A stretch of 64,000 bases of DNA, from NCBI RefSeq assembly GCF_008122505.1, contig NZ_VSSB01000001.1:1968891-2032890 (forward strand), in the 5' to 3' direction. The notes beneath the pieces were generated by a model that did no database searches, was not told the DNA's origin, and worked only from the letters and a program-made list of their open reading frames with translations. The stretch's first letter is position 1, and each line of letters opens with the position of its first letter. A program made the translations under genes and the position numbers. Below are positions 41,120 to 48,898 of the stretch, one piece after another. The DNA is from Agromyces mariniharenae (GTDB lineage: Bacteria > Actinomycetota > Actinomycetes > Actinomycetales > Microbacteriaceae).

Positions 41120-41167
41120 GGATAACACGATACCAGTCGTTGTCCGCGTGGACAAGAGGGGTAGCAT
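41110..41167. promoter_or_regulatory. Shared operators and divergent leaderless promoters, MFS and TetR genes
   Basis: Box 1, TTGTCC-ACAT-GGATAA (41110-41125), covers the MFS start codon. Box 2, TTGTCC-GCGT-GGACAA (41140-41155), lies 30 bp away. For the MFS gene (minus) TTGTCC at 41150-41155, 17 bp and TATCGT at 41127-41132 form a promoter ending 7 nt before its ATG. For tetR (plus) TTGTCC at 41140-41145, 16 bp and TAGCAT at 41162-41167 end 6 nt before its ATG. Box 2 therefore contains both -35 elements. Confidence 0.75.
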
Positions 41168-41173
41168 GGAGGC

Positions 41174-41812
41174 ATGGCGAACCGGCTCGATCCCGCAGCG
41201 CGGCGGGAACAGATCCTCGCCGCGACGCTCCGCCTCGTGGCGCGCGACGGCTTCGCACGCGTCACGCTGCGCGACGTCGCGGCCGAGGTCGGCGTGGTGC
41301 ACGGCCTCATCCGGCACTACTTCGCCACCCGCGAGCAGCTCGTCGCGGCGGCCTTCGACGCCGCAGTGCTCGCCGAGCTCGAGGGCGACGAGGAGGTCGC
41401 CGAGCGCGTCGAGCCCGTGGAGGCGCTCGCCGACTGGCTCACCTCGACGCCTCGCGAGCACTACTTCGTCTGGATCGACGCCTGGAGCGAGGCCCCGCGC
41501 AACCCCGAGCTGCACGCGTCGCTCATGCGCCACCACCGCGACTGCGAGCGGCGGCTCGCCCGCATCATCGAGCGCCTCGACGAGGCCGGTCTCGGGCGCA
41601 GCGACGATCCCGCGGGCGACGCGCGCATGCTCACGGCGCTCGTCGACGGCATGGCCGTGCAGCACCACGCCATCGGCCTGGTCACGCGCGCCGAGGCCGA
41701 CCACGTCGTCTACACCGCGGCCGAGGGGCGGCTCGGGCTCGCCCCGGGCACGCTCGAGCGGTCGCGCCCGACGGCCGTGCGCGGCCAGTGGGCCGTGAGC
41801 GACAGCGCCTGA
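41174..41812 (+). CDS. TetR-family regulator of the divergent MFS gene
   Basis: This 212-residue repressor has a standard N-terminal TetR helix-turn-helix (AARREQILAATLRLVARDGF, then TLRDVAAEVGVVHGLIRHYF) and a helical ligand domain. It faces the MFS transporter across 54 bp with two palindromes of the TTGTCC-N4-GGACAA type. GGAGG lies only 1 nt before the ATG, too close to be useful, but TAGCAT ends 6 nt upstream, so a leaderless message is likely. The ligand is unknown. Confidence 0.92.
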   Translation: MANRLDPAARREQILAATLRLVARDGFARVTLRDVAAEVGVVHGLIRHYFATREQLVAAAFDAAVLAELEGDEEVAERVEPVEALADWLTSTPREHYFVWIDAWSEAPRNPELHASLMRHHRDCERRLARIIERLDEAGLGRSDDPAGDARMLTALVDGMAVQHHAIGLVTRAEADHVVYTAAEGRLGLAPGTLERSRPTAVRGQWAVSDSA

Positions 41813-41900
41813 GCCGCGCCGGTGCGGTCAGGGCGCGCTGCCCACGACCGCGCCGCGTGTCGGATGCCGCGGCGCCCCGCCGCGCACGAGACTTGAGCCG

Positions 41901-42917
41901 ATGCCCGTCGTCGACAATGCGATCTACCGGGGCGGCCGCCGGGTCGCCACGCCGGCGTCCCTCGCCGAGACCTTCGAGACCCGCGAGGCGCACGGCGGCT
42001 TCGCCTGGATCGGCCTCTACCGGCCGCTCGACGCCGAGATCGACGCGCTGGCGAGCGAGTTCGGGCTGCACCCGCTCTCGGTCGAGGACGCGAAGAAGGG
42101 CCACCAGCGCGCGAAGCTGGAGCGCTACGGCGACACCCTCTTCGTCGTGCTCCGTCCGGCGCGCTACCTCGACGACGTCGAGCAGGTGGAGTTCGGCGAG
42201 CTGCACGTGTTCATCGGCCCCGACTTCGCCATCACGATCCGGCACGCGGAGTCTCCCGACCTCGCGCGCGTGCGACGTCGCCTCGAGGGCAACCCCGAAC
42301 TGCTCGCGAAGGGCCCCGAGGCCGTGCTCTACGCCGTGCTCGACGAGGTCGTCGACGAGTACGTGCCGGTCGACCTGGGGCTCGAGAACGACATCGACGA
42401 GATCGAGGAGCAGCTCTTCTCCGGAGACCCCGAGGTGACCCGGCGCATCTACGACCTCGCGAGCGAGGTCATGGAGTTCCAGCGCGCGACGCGTCCGCTC
42501 GTCGGCATGTTCGACGCGCTCGAGCGCGGCTTCGAGAAGTACGGGGTCGACCTCGAGCTGCAGCGGTACCTTCGCGACGTGAAGGACCACGTCATCCGCA
42601 TCGTCGAGCACGGCGACGGATTCCGCCAGTTGCTGCAGAACGCGCTGCAGGTGCACTCCGCGCTCGTCGCGCAGCGGCAGAACGAGGAGATCCGCGTGCT
42701 CTCCGAGACGGCGCTCGCGCAGAGCGAGCAGACGAAGAAGATCTCGAGCTGGGCCGCCATCATCTTCGCGCCGAGCCTCATCGCAGCGGTCTACGGCATG
42801 AACTTCGCGTACATGCCCGAGCTCGACTGGCCGTGGGGGTACCCGTTCGCGGTCGCGCTCATGCTCGGCTTCGCCGCCGGCCTCTACGCCGTCTTCAAGC
42901 GCCGCGGCTGGCTCTGA
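41901..42917 (+). CDS. corA: CorA-family magnesium/cobalt transporter
   Basis: This 338-residue protein has a long soluble N-terminal domain with acidic helices and two C-terminal membrane helices. The selectivity signature YGMNF (ADVYGMNF-type, here AAVYGMNFAYMPELDWPWGY) lies after the first helix, near residue 297. It forms a pentameric channel for Mg2+, with Co2+ and Ni2+ as lesser substrates. No clear Shine-Dalgarno precedes the ATG. It lies downstream of the TetR gene, with 88 bp between, and is probably transcribed on its own. Confidence 0.92.
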   Translation: MPVVDNAIYRGGRRVATPASLAETFETREAHGGFAWIGLYRPLDAEIDALASEFGLHPLSVEDAKKGHQRAKLERYGDTLFVVLRPARYLDDVEQVEFGELHVFIGPDFAITIRHAESPDLARVRRRLEGNPELLAKGPEAVLYAVLDEVVDEYVPVDLGLENDIDEIEEQLFSGDPEVTRRIYDLASEVMEFQRATRPLVGMFDALERGFEKYGVDLELQRYLRDVKDHVIRIVEHGDGFRQLLQNALQVHSALVAQRQNEEIRVLSETALAQSEQTKKISSWAAIIFAPSLIAAVYGMNFAYMPELDWPWGYPFAVALMLGFAAGLYAVFKRRGWL

Positions 42918-42940
42918 TCGAATTGCGTCGGTCCGGCGGG

Positions 42941-42946
42941 TAGCGT
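42941..42946 (+). promoter_or_regulatory. Predicted -10 element of the SnoaL-like gene
   Basis: TAGCGT ends 6 nt before the ATG at 42953; GGGG between them is a weak alternative ribosome binding site. Confidence 0.4.
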
Positions 42947-42952
42947 GGGGAC

Positions 42953-43321
42953 ATGACCGAGATCACCGACGATCTGCCCGCCCGACTCCTGCACGAGGAG
43001 CACGCCGGATGGAAGGCCATCCTCGAAGGGCATGGCGGCGAGCACTACCAGCGCGCGATGACGCGCGACGGCCTCATGGTGGTGGAGGGGGCGGTGCTCG
43101 GTCGCGACGAGGTGCGCGCGGCGTTCCGCAGCGCCCCGCCGTGGGAGTCGTACGAGCTGCACGAGCCCGCCGTCATCCGCCTCGGCGACCACGCCGGCGT
43201 GCTGGTGTACCGCGCGGTCGCGCGACGCGGCGACGAGACGGCCGACCTGCGCATGTCGACGACCTACCTCTACGACGACGGCGCCTGGCGCGTCGCCGCG
43301 CACCAGCAGACGCCGGCCTGA
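42953..43321 (+). CDS. SnoaL/NTF2-like domain protein (DUF4440-type)
   Basis: This 122-residue single-domain protein has the cone-shaped NTF2 fold pattern: an N-terminal helix (HEEHAGWKAILEGHGGEHY), then RDGLMVVEGAVLGRDEVRAAF, then beta strands ending TTYLYDDGAWRVAAHQQTP, which is typical for DUF4440/SnoaL-like members. Such proteins include isomerases, hydrolases and non-catalytic binders, so no activity can be assigned. It is 35 bp after corA and converges with the Pip-domain gene. Confidence 0.82.
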   Translation: MTEITDDLPARLLHEEHAGWKAILEGHGGEHYQRAMTRDGLMVVEGAVLGRDEVRAAFRSAPPWESYELHEPAVIRLGDHAGVLVYRAVARRGDETADLRMSTTYLYDDGAWRVAAHQQTPA

Positions 43322-43324
43322 GAC

Positions 43325-45184
43325 CTACCCGATCAGGCTCGGCTGCAGGTCGCGCAGCGTGCGGTGGTGCGTCATCCGCGTCACGCCGAGCGCTGCGAAC
43401 ACCAGCCCGCCCGCGAGCCACGCGAGCAGCACGATCGCATCGGCGCCGGCCCGCGACAGGTCGCCGCCGTACATGGACTGCCGCATGGCGTCGACCACGT
43501 CGCCCATGGGCAGCACGTGGTGCAGCGCGGTGAGCGGCGCGGGCAGCGTCTGCCACGGGAACGTGCCGCCCGCCGTGACGAGCTGCAGCACCATGAGCAC
43601 GAGCCCGAGGAACTGCCCGACCGACCCGAGCCACACGTTGAGCGCGAGGATGATCGCCGCGTACGTCGCCGACGCGAGCACCATGACGCCGAGCGTGCCG
43701 ACCGGGTTCGCCATGTGGAACCCGAGCGTGACGGCGAGCACGACGAACAGCCCGATCATCTGCACGGCCCCGAGGATGCCGGGCGTCAGCCACCCGGCGA
43801 AGGTCACGCGGATCGGCGAGTGCAGCGCCGTGACCGCGCGCCGCGAGATCGGCTTCACGATGAGGAACAGCGCGTAGATGCCGATCCAGCCCGCGAGCGC
43901 GGCGAAGAACGGCGCGAGCCCGGCGCCGTAGCTGCCGGCCTGCGTCACCGGGCTCGTCTCGAGGGCGATCGGGTCGGCGATGGTCGACGCCTGGGCGTCG
44001 CGCGTGGCCTGGTCGGAATCGGGGATCGCGTCGACGCCGTCGGCGAGCCCGTCGCGCAGCGTGCCCGCGCCGTCGCCGAGAGCACCGAGCCCGTCGCCGA
44101 GCGTGTCGATCCCGTCGCGCAGCGCGTTCGAGCCCGCCGCCACCTCGGCCGCGCCGTCGGCCGCGGTGCGCGTGGCCGCCGCGAGGGACGCCGAGCCGTC
44201 GGCGACCTGCGCGCTGCCCGCGGCGAGCCGGTCGACCTGCCCGACGACCTCCTGCACGCGGTCGTTGCCGGCGGCGAGGTCAGCGCCGAGCGGGTCGAGG
44301 CGCGCGAGCACGTCGTCGATCGTGGCCTGGTCGACGCCGGCCGCGGCGAGCCGGGCCGCGACGTCGTCGCGCACCTGGGGCAGTGCGGCCGTCGCCTCGT
44401 CGACGGCGGCCCCGACGCGATCGGCGGATGCCGCGAGCTGCGCGTTCCCGTCGGCGACCTGCTGCGCGCCCGCTGCCAGCTGTGCCGAGCCGTCGGCGAG
44501 CTGCGCGGTGCCCTCGGCGAGCTGCGTGCTCCCGTCGGCGAGGCGGGACGCCCCGTCGGAGAGCCGTCCCGCGCCGTCGACGGCCTGAGCGGCGCCGTCG
44601 GCCAGGCGGGCGGCGCCGTCGGCGGCGTCGGAGAGGTTGCTGCGGATGGTCGCGATCGAGTCGAGCAGCGTCGAGGCGGCCTCGCGTCCGACCTGCTGGG
44701 CGATCACGGCGCGGATCCGCTCCACCGCCTGCTTCCCGATCGTGCCGGCCAGGTAGCTGGTGGCGTCGTTCGTGGACAGCACGATCTCGGCCCGCCGCGG
44801 GGCATCCGTGCCGACCGAGGCGAGCGAGTCGGAGAAGTCGGCCGGGATGGTGATGGCGAAGTCGTACGTGGACTCGTCGAGCCCGGTCGTCGCCTGCTCG
44901 GCCGAGACCCGGTGCCAGTCGAAGGCGCCGTCGGCGAGCAGCTCGTCGGCGACCTCGTCGCCGACGTTGCGCGCCGGTGCGTCGTCGGCGGCCGGAGTCC
45001 CCTCGTCCTCGACGACGAGCGCCACGGGCACCTCGGGGAACTTCGCGTACGGGTCCTGGTTCGCCCAGAGGTACAGCCCGCCGTAGAGCACGGGCACGGC
45101 GACGAGCGCGAGCAGCGCGATGACCGACATGCGCGTCGACGTGAGCCGCCTGAGCTCGGCGGCGATCATCTGGGGCACCTTCAC
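43325..45184 (-). CDS. YhgE/Pip-domain membrane protein
   Basis: This 619-residue protein has one N-terminal membrane helix (VIALLALVAVPVLYGGLYLWA), an external region of about 390 residues and about five C-terminal helices, like ABC-2-type permeases of the YhgE/Pip (phage infection protein) group. The external part holds many heptad-like repeats of the form ADGAAQLADGSxxLAxG, predicted coiled coil. Relatives include the EsaA component of type VII secretion and phage receptors. GTG at 45184 overlaps the stop of the degenerate ATPase gene, and both follow a TetR gene. Confidence 0.9.
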   Translation of the reverse strand: MKVPQMIAAELRRLTSTRMSVIALLALVAVPVLYGGLYLWANQDPYAKFPEVPVALVVEDEGTPAADDAPARNVGDEVADELLADGAFDWHRVSAEQATTGLDESTYDFAITIPADFSDSLASVGTDAPRRAEIVLSTNDATSYLAGTIGKQAVERIRAVIAQQVGREAASTLLDSIATIRSNLSDAADGAARLADGAAQAVDGAGRLSDGASRLADGSTQLAEGTAQLADGSAQLAAGAQQVADGNAQLAASADRVGAAVDEATAALPQVRDDVAARLAAAGVDQATIDDVLARLDPLGADLAAGNDRVQEVVGQVDRLAAGSAQVADGSASLAAATRTAADGAAEVAAGSNALRDGIDTLGDGLGALGDGAGTLRDGLADGVDAIPDSDQATRDAQASTIADPIALETSPVTQAGSYGAGLAPFFAALAGWIGIYALFLIVKPISRRAVTALHSPIRVTFAGWLTPGILGAVQMIGLFVVLAVTLGFHMANPVGTLGVMVLASATYAAIILALNVWLGSVGQFLGLVLMVLQLVTAGGTFPWQTLPAPLTALHHVLPMGDVVDAMRQSMYGGDLSRAGADAIVLLAWLAGGLVFAALGVTRMTHHRTLRDLQPSLIG

Positions 45185-45849
45185 GCGAGGCCCCCTTCGG
45201 CGATGGCCGCGTGCTCCGCGACCTCGTCGACGTCCATGGCCTGCATGCGCTCGATCATCGCGGCGGCGCCGATCGCGGCGGCCGACGCGTCGCCGGCGAT
45301 GACGAGCACCGCGAAGCCGCGATCGGCGAGGCGCTTGGCGAGCTCCCACCACTCGAGCGGGTCCCCGCCGTGGCGGTCGGGGGAGACGAGCACGAGTCCC
45401 TCGATGTCGTCGCGGAGGATTGCGAGTTCGGTGAGCAGGCGCAGGCGCACGATGGGGTCCACGTTCGCGATCGGGATCCGCGCGACGTCGCGCAGACCGA
45501 ACTTGTCGAGCCGGCGGGCGACCGAGACGGGGTTCGAGGGGACGCCGGCGAACATGAGCTCCTCGGCGGCGACGCCGGCGACGGTCACGTTCGGCGCGGG
45601 ATCGGAGACGTCGGGCGCGTCGACGAGGGCGATCGCGCGGCGGATCGCGGCGGCATCCGCTCGCCCGTCGATGGTCACGGTGCCGGTGTCGGGTCGCATG
45701 CGGCCCGAGGCGAGCAGGCCCAGCACGGTCGGGCGCTGCTCGGTCTCGGCGCGTGCCAGCGTTGCGCGGCCCGACTCGTAGCCGATGGTGGTCGCAGGCA
45801 GCGCCTCGGTGCGGCGTCCCTTGCCGACGCCGCGCAGGTCGATCCTCAT
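45181..45849 (-). CDS. Degenerate ABC ATPase-like protein paired with the Pip protein
   Basis: This 222-residue protein aligns in layout with an ABC nucleotide-binding domain (RIDLRGVGKGRRTEALPATT, then LLASGRMRPDTGTVTIDGRA, then RLRLLTELAILRDDIEGLVLVSPDRHG), but the nucleotide-handling motifs are lost: no GxxGxGK[ST] Walker A, no LSGGQ signature, and LVLVSPD in place of LLLLDEP. It is probably a non-hydrolysing partner or scaffold for the Pip-domain protein. It overlaps its neighbours by 4 bp on each side, so it is kept in a coupled operon and unlikely to be a decaying pseudogene. Confidence 0.75.
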   Translation of the reverse strand: MRIDLRGVGKGRRTEALPATTIGYESGRATLARAETEQRPTVLGLLASGRMRPDTGTVTIDGRADAAAIRRAIALVDAPDVSDPAPNVTVAGVAAEELMFAGVPSNPVSVARRLDKFGLRDVARIPIANVDPIVRLRLLTELAILRDDIEGLVLVSPDRHGGDPLEWWELAKRLADRGFAVLVIAGDASAAAIGAAAMIERMQAMDVDEVAEHAAIAEGGLA

Positions 45850-46505
45850 GCCGTGGGATCCCCCGACGCGACCGCCGGCGCAGCGAGCGCGGGCGCGGTG
45901 TCGATGAGCTCGGCGCTGTCCTGCCACGAGAGTCCGGCGGTGCCGAGCACGGCGAGCATCACGAGGCGGCGGCCCTCGGCGTCGTCGATGCCGGTGACGG
46001 CCGCCTCGAGCAGCACGGCGATGGCGGCCGACTCGACGAGGCGGGCGAGCACGTCGGGCCGGATGTCGGGACGCACGGTGCCGTCGGCGATGCCGCGCTC
46101 GACGAGGGCGCGCAGGCGATCGCGCACGGGTGCCAGGGCCTCGGCGGCATGCGCGGAATACGGCTCGCGCACGGCCATGCCGGCGAGGACGCGCACGTGC
46201 TCGACGGCGCCCCAGAGTCGAGCGCCGAGCAGCGCGATCGCGGTGGGGGCGTGCGGGTCGTCGGTGTCGGCGGCGATCGCGTTCAGTCGGGCGGCGCCCA
46301 CGTCGATGACGGCGACGACGAGCTCGTCGCGGTTGGCGAAGTGCCCGTAGAAGGCGCGGCGGGTGAGGCCGGCGGCGCTCGTGATGCGCTCGAGTGGGGC
46401 GTCGGATGCCTCGGCGAGCGCGTCGGCGGCGGCGGCCAGGAGGGCTTCGCGGTTGGCCGTGGCGTCTCGACGAGGGCGACGGCCCGCGTCGATGTCGGAC
46501 GGCAT
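45846..46505 (-). CDS. TetR-family regulator of the Pip operon
   Basis: This 219-residue regulator has the TetR helix-turn-helix (NREALLAAAADALAEASDA, then RITSAAGLTRRAFYGHFANRDE) and a helical C-terminal domain. It is the first gene of the TetR, ATPase-like, Pip-protein operon. Its ATG at 46505 follows a -10 hexamer TAGCAT by 6 nt, and the whole promoter lies in a 38-bp palindrome, so self-repression is strongly suggested. No Shine-Dalgarno is seen. Confidence 0.9.
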   Translation of the reverse strand: MPSDIDAGRRPRRDATANREALLAAAADALAEASDAPLERITSAAGLTRRAFYGHFANRDELVVAVIDVGAARLNAIAADTDDPHAPTAIALLGARLWGAVEHVRVLAGMAVREPYSAHAAEALAPVRDRLRALVERGIADGTVRPDIRPDVLARLVESAAIAVLLEAAVTGIDDAEGRRLVMLAVLGTAGLSWQDSAELIDTAPALAAPAVASGDPTA

Positions 46506-46511
46506 ACGACC

Positions 46512-46550
46512 ATGCTACGAACTTGCACACTCATGTGCAAGTTCGTAGCA
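46512..46550. promoter_or_regulatory. Perfect 17-bp-arm palindrome containing the tetR promoter
   Basis: Arms TGCTACGAACTTGCACA (46513-46529) and its exact reverse complement (46534-46550) flank the spacer CTCA. On the minus strand TTGCAC (46535-46540), a 17-bp spacer and TAGCAT (46512-46517) form a promoter ending 6 nt before the ATG at 46505. The palindrome also follows the stop of the upstream GAP-family gene by 5 nt, where it may act as a terminator. Confidence 0.8.
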
Positions 46551-46555
46551 CATCC

Positions 46556-47224
46556 TCACAGGCGCGCGATGCCCGTGCCGATGATGACCACGCCGATGAG
46601 CAGCAGGATGACCGCGGCCACCTGCCCGCTGTTGCGGTCGAGCCACTCGCGGGCCCGCAGGAGGCGGGGCTCCATCCGGCGGTGGTCGACCAGGGTGGCG
46701 ATGATCGGCACCGCGACCGTCGACGCGGAGACCAGGGTGTAGATCCCGATCAGGATCGCCGCCTGCGTGGCCGTCACGCCGTCGCCGCGGAGTGCGAGGC
46801 CGGCGGCGACGGCGAGCAGCAGGGCCTTGGGGCGCACGTTGAGCAGCAGCGCCAGGCCGAACGACCCCCATGGGCCGAGCCTGCTGACCCCCTCGAGCCA
46901 CTTCGGCGCCGCAGTGGACGGATTCCGCCGCGCCCGCACCCAGGCGACGACGGCGATCACGACGAGCGCCAGGCCGACGAGGATCTCGGCGGTGCCCACG
47001 GCCGTGTCGGGCCGCCGCGACGATCGCGGCGTCGGGATGGCCTGCGCGAACAGCGTGCAGAGCGTGACCACCACGGCGAGTCCGAGCACGAAGCCGATGA
47101 GGAAGGGCACGGCCGACCGGGACCGGTTCGGTGACAGCAGGATCAGGATGGTCGCCATGATCGGCACCGAGCTGATCGCGACGGCGATCGCGATCGGCAG
47201 CACGTGCCAGGTCGCCTGCAGCAT
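46556..47224 (-). CDS. GAP-family (Sap, sulfolipid-1-addressing-like) membrane protein
   Basis: This 222-residue protein has about six membrane helices in a LysE-like layout: AIAVAISSVPIMATILILLSP, FLIGFVLGLAVVVTLCTLF, ILVGLALVVIAVVAWV, then NVRPKALLLAVAAGLAL and two more. The NVRPKALLLA segment and overall length resemble the GAP/Sap family, named for mycobacterial glycopeptidolipid and sulfolipid transport; a transport role for a lipid or small solute is possible. GGGGGAG lies 5 nt before the ATG. Confidence 0.75.
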   Translation of the reverse strand: MLQATWHVLPIAIAVAISSVPIMATILILLSPNRSRSAVPFLIGFVLGLAVVVTLCTLFAQAIPTPRSSRRPDTAVGTAEILVGLALVVIAVVAWVRARRNPSTAAPKWLEGVSRLGPWGSFGLALLLNVRPKALLLAVAAGLALRGDGVTATQAAILIGIYTLVSASTVAVPIIATLVDHRRMEPRLLRAREWLDRNSGQVAAVILLLIGVVIIGTGIARL

Positions 47225-47254
47225 CCGTCTCCCCCGTGCGAGTCCGCGATCCGC

Positions 47255-48727
47255 CTACTGCAGCGCAGAGGTCAGGCGCGCGACGCCGTCGAGGAACGTC
47301 GCCGTCGCGGGTTCCCGCTCCCACTCCTCCAGCGTGAGCTCGCGGCCCAGGGCTCGGTACTCGGCCTCCACCTCGCGCATGTCGGCCACGAACGAGCGTC
47401 CGCGCACGAGCAGCGAGATCTCGAAGTTCAGGTTGAACGAGCGGATGTCCATGTTGCTCGAGCCGATGACCGCGACGTCGTCGTCGATCGAGAGGTGCTT
47501 GGCGTGCAGGATGTACGGCCCGGGGTAGAGGAAGATCCGCACCCCCGCACGCAGGAGCGCGCCGTAGTACGAGCGCTGCGCGTGCCAGACCGAGCCCTGG
47601 TCGCCGATCTCCGACACGAACAGCTGCACCTCGAGCCCGCGCAGGCGCGCCGAGGTGATGGCGTACATCATCGCCTCGTCGGGCACGAAGTACGGGCTCG
47701 TGATGATCACCTGCTCCTGCGCGGCGTTCACCAGGCCGAGGAACAGGCGCAGGTTGTTCTCGAGCTCGTAGGCGGGACCGCTCGGCACGACCTGGCAGAC
47801 GAGCGCGTCGGGCGAGGGATCGTCGGGCACGTCGGCCGCAGCGACGTGCTCGGTGGCGAGCAGGTTCTCGTCGGTCTCGGCATACCAGTCCGAGAGGAAC
47901 ACCGCGTTGATCGCCGTCACGGCGCTGCCGGTGATACGGGTCACGAGCTCCTGCCACTTGAGCCCCCGCTTGAGGTTCTTCGGCGAGTCGTAGCTGCGGT
48001 CGATGAGGTTCTGCGATCCCGTGTACGCGACCCGTCCGTCGACGACGACGAGCTTGCGGTGGTTGCGCAGGTCGGGCCGCTGGTAGTGGCCCTTGAACGG
48101 CTGCACGGGCAGCAGGTACCGCCAGATCACGCCGATCCGGTCGAGCTCCGCGACGGTCTCCTTGTGGATGGGCACCTTGGCCGAGGCGATGTGATCCATC
48201 AGGAGCCGCACCGTCACGCCGCGCTGCACCGCCCGCTCCATCGCCGCGAAGAACCCGCGAGTGGTGTCGTCGAACGCGACGATGAAGAACTCGACGTGCA
48301 CGAACCGCTCGGCGAGGTCGAGGTCCGCGGCCATCCGGTCGATCGAGGCCTGGTAGTCGCCGATGAGCTCGGCCCGGTTGCCGCCGGTCGCGGGCAGCGC
48401 GCCGAGGCGGCGGTTCTGCTCCGAGATCGTGCGGAACCACGACGGCCAGGCCTCGGGGTCGGTGTCGAGGTCGACGCCCTCGGCGCGCTGCTCGATGATC
48501 GCGTTGATCTCCTTCTGCCGCGCCATCCGCTTCTTCGGCAGCTTCACGTTGCCGATGACGAGGAACAGGATGATGCCGACGAACGGGATGAGGAAGATCG
48601 CGAGCAGCCACGCCATCGCGGCGGTCGGCTTGCGGTCGCGCGGGATGATGATCAGCGCGGCGATCCGGATGGCGAGGTCGGCGAGGATCAGGATGCCGCC
48701 GAGGAGGTTCGCCAGCTCGGCGCTCAA
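47255..48727 (-). CDS. cls: Cardiolipin synthase
   Basis: This 490-residue phospholipase-D superfamily enzyme joins two phosphatidylglycerols into cardiolipin. It has an N-terminal PLDNF region with two membrane helices (GGILILADLAIRIAALIII; AAMAWLLAIFLIPFVGIILF) and two HKD motifs: HRKLVVVDGRVAYTGSQNL (about 221) and HAKHLSIDDDVAVIGSSNMD (about 403). The first codon is TTG at 48727, with GGGAG 8 nt upstream. The TTG overlaps the TGA of a 13-codon upstream frame that has a much stronger ribosome binding site, so its translation may be coupled. Confidence 0.9.
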   Translation of the reverse strand: MSAELANLLGGILILADLAIRIAALIIIPRDRKPTAAMAWLLAIFLIPFVGIILFLVIGNVKLPKKRMARQKEINAIIEQRAEGVDLDTDPEAWPSWFRTISEQNRRLGALPATGGNRAELIGDYQASIDRMAADLDLAERFVHVEFFIVAFDDTTRGFFAAMERAVQRGVTVRLLMDHIASAKVPIHKETVAELDRIGVIWRYLLPVQPFKGHYQRPDLRNHRKLVVVDGRVAYTGSQNLIDRSYDSPKNLKRGLKWQELVTRITGSAVTAINAVFLSDWYAETDENLLATEHVAAADVPDDPSPDALVCQVVPSGPAYELENNLRLFLGLVNAAQEQVIITSPYFVPDEAMMYAITSARLRGLEVQLFVSEIGDQGSVWHAQRSYYGALLRAGVRIFLYPGPYILHAKHLSIDDDVAVIGSSNMDIRSFNLNFEISLLVRGRSFVADMREVEAEYRALGRELTLEEWEREPATATFLDGVARLTSALQ

Positions 48728-48765
48728 CGCCCGGCTCCCGACACGAAGGGTCCACCAGCAGTCAT
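48724..48765 (-). CDS. Possible 13-codon leader peptide upstream of cls
   Basis: ATG at 48765 follows GGGGAGG by 5 nt, the best ribosome binding site in the region. It encodes MTAGGPFVSGAGR and stops with TGA at 48724-48726, overlapping the TTG start of cls (TTGA). It may serve to deliver ribosomes to cls. It could also be chance, or the sign of a frameshift in the true cls N-terminus. Confidence 0.45.
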   Translation of the reverse strand: MTAGGPFVSGAGR

Positions 48766-48852
48766 CGCGTCCTCCCCAGTCCGGTCGCGGAGCAGTTGAC
48801 TGAGTATGGCATGGGCCTTTCGGGCTGGGGAGGCCCGTGTCCGCGGGCCGTG

Positions 48853-48890
48853 CGCGCGTCGGGGAGGCCTGTCGGCCTCCCCAACGCGCG
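48853..48890 (-). terminator. Hairpin after the MacB-type exporter operon
   Basis: GGGGAGGCC / GGCCTCCCC (48861-48869 with 48874-48882) with a TGTC loop is extended by CGCGCGT / ACGCGCG across one mismatch. It lies 9 bp past the permease stop; no U-tract follows. The remaining gap to cls shows only the leader frame. Confidence 0.65.
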
Positions 48891-48898
48891 ACTCCCCG

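Noticed and set aside
41118..41798. Alternative plus-strand frame over the TetR gene starting in the operator region
   Set aside because: Its product has no TetR motifs and is Ser/Thr/Arg-rich; the frame from 41174 gives a clean TetR helix-turn-helix.
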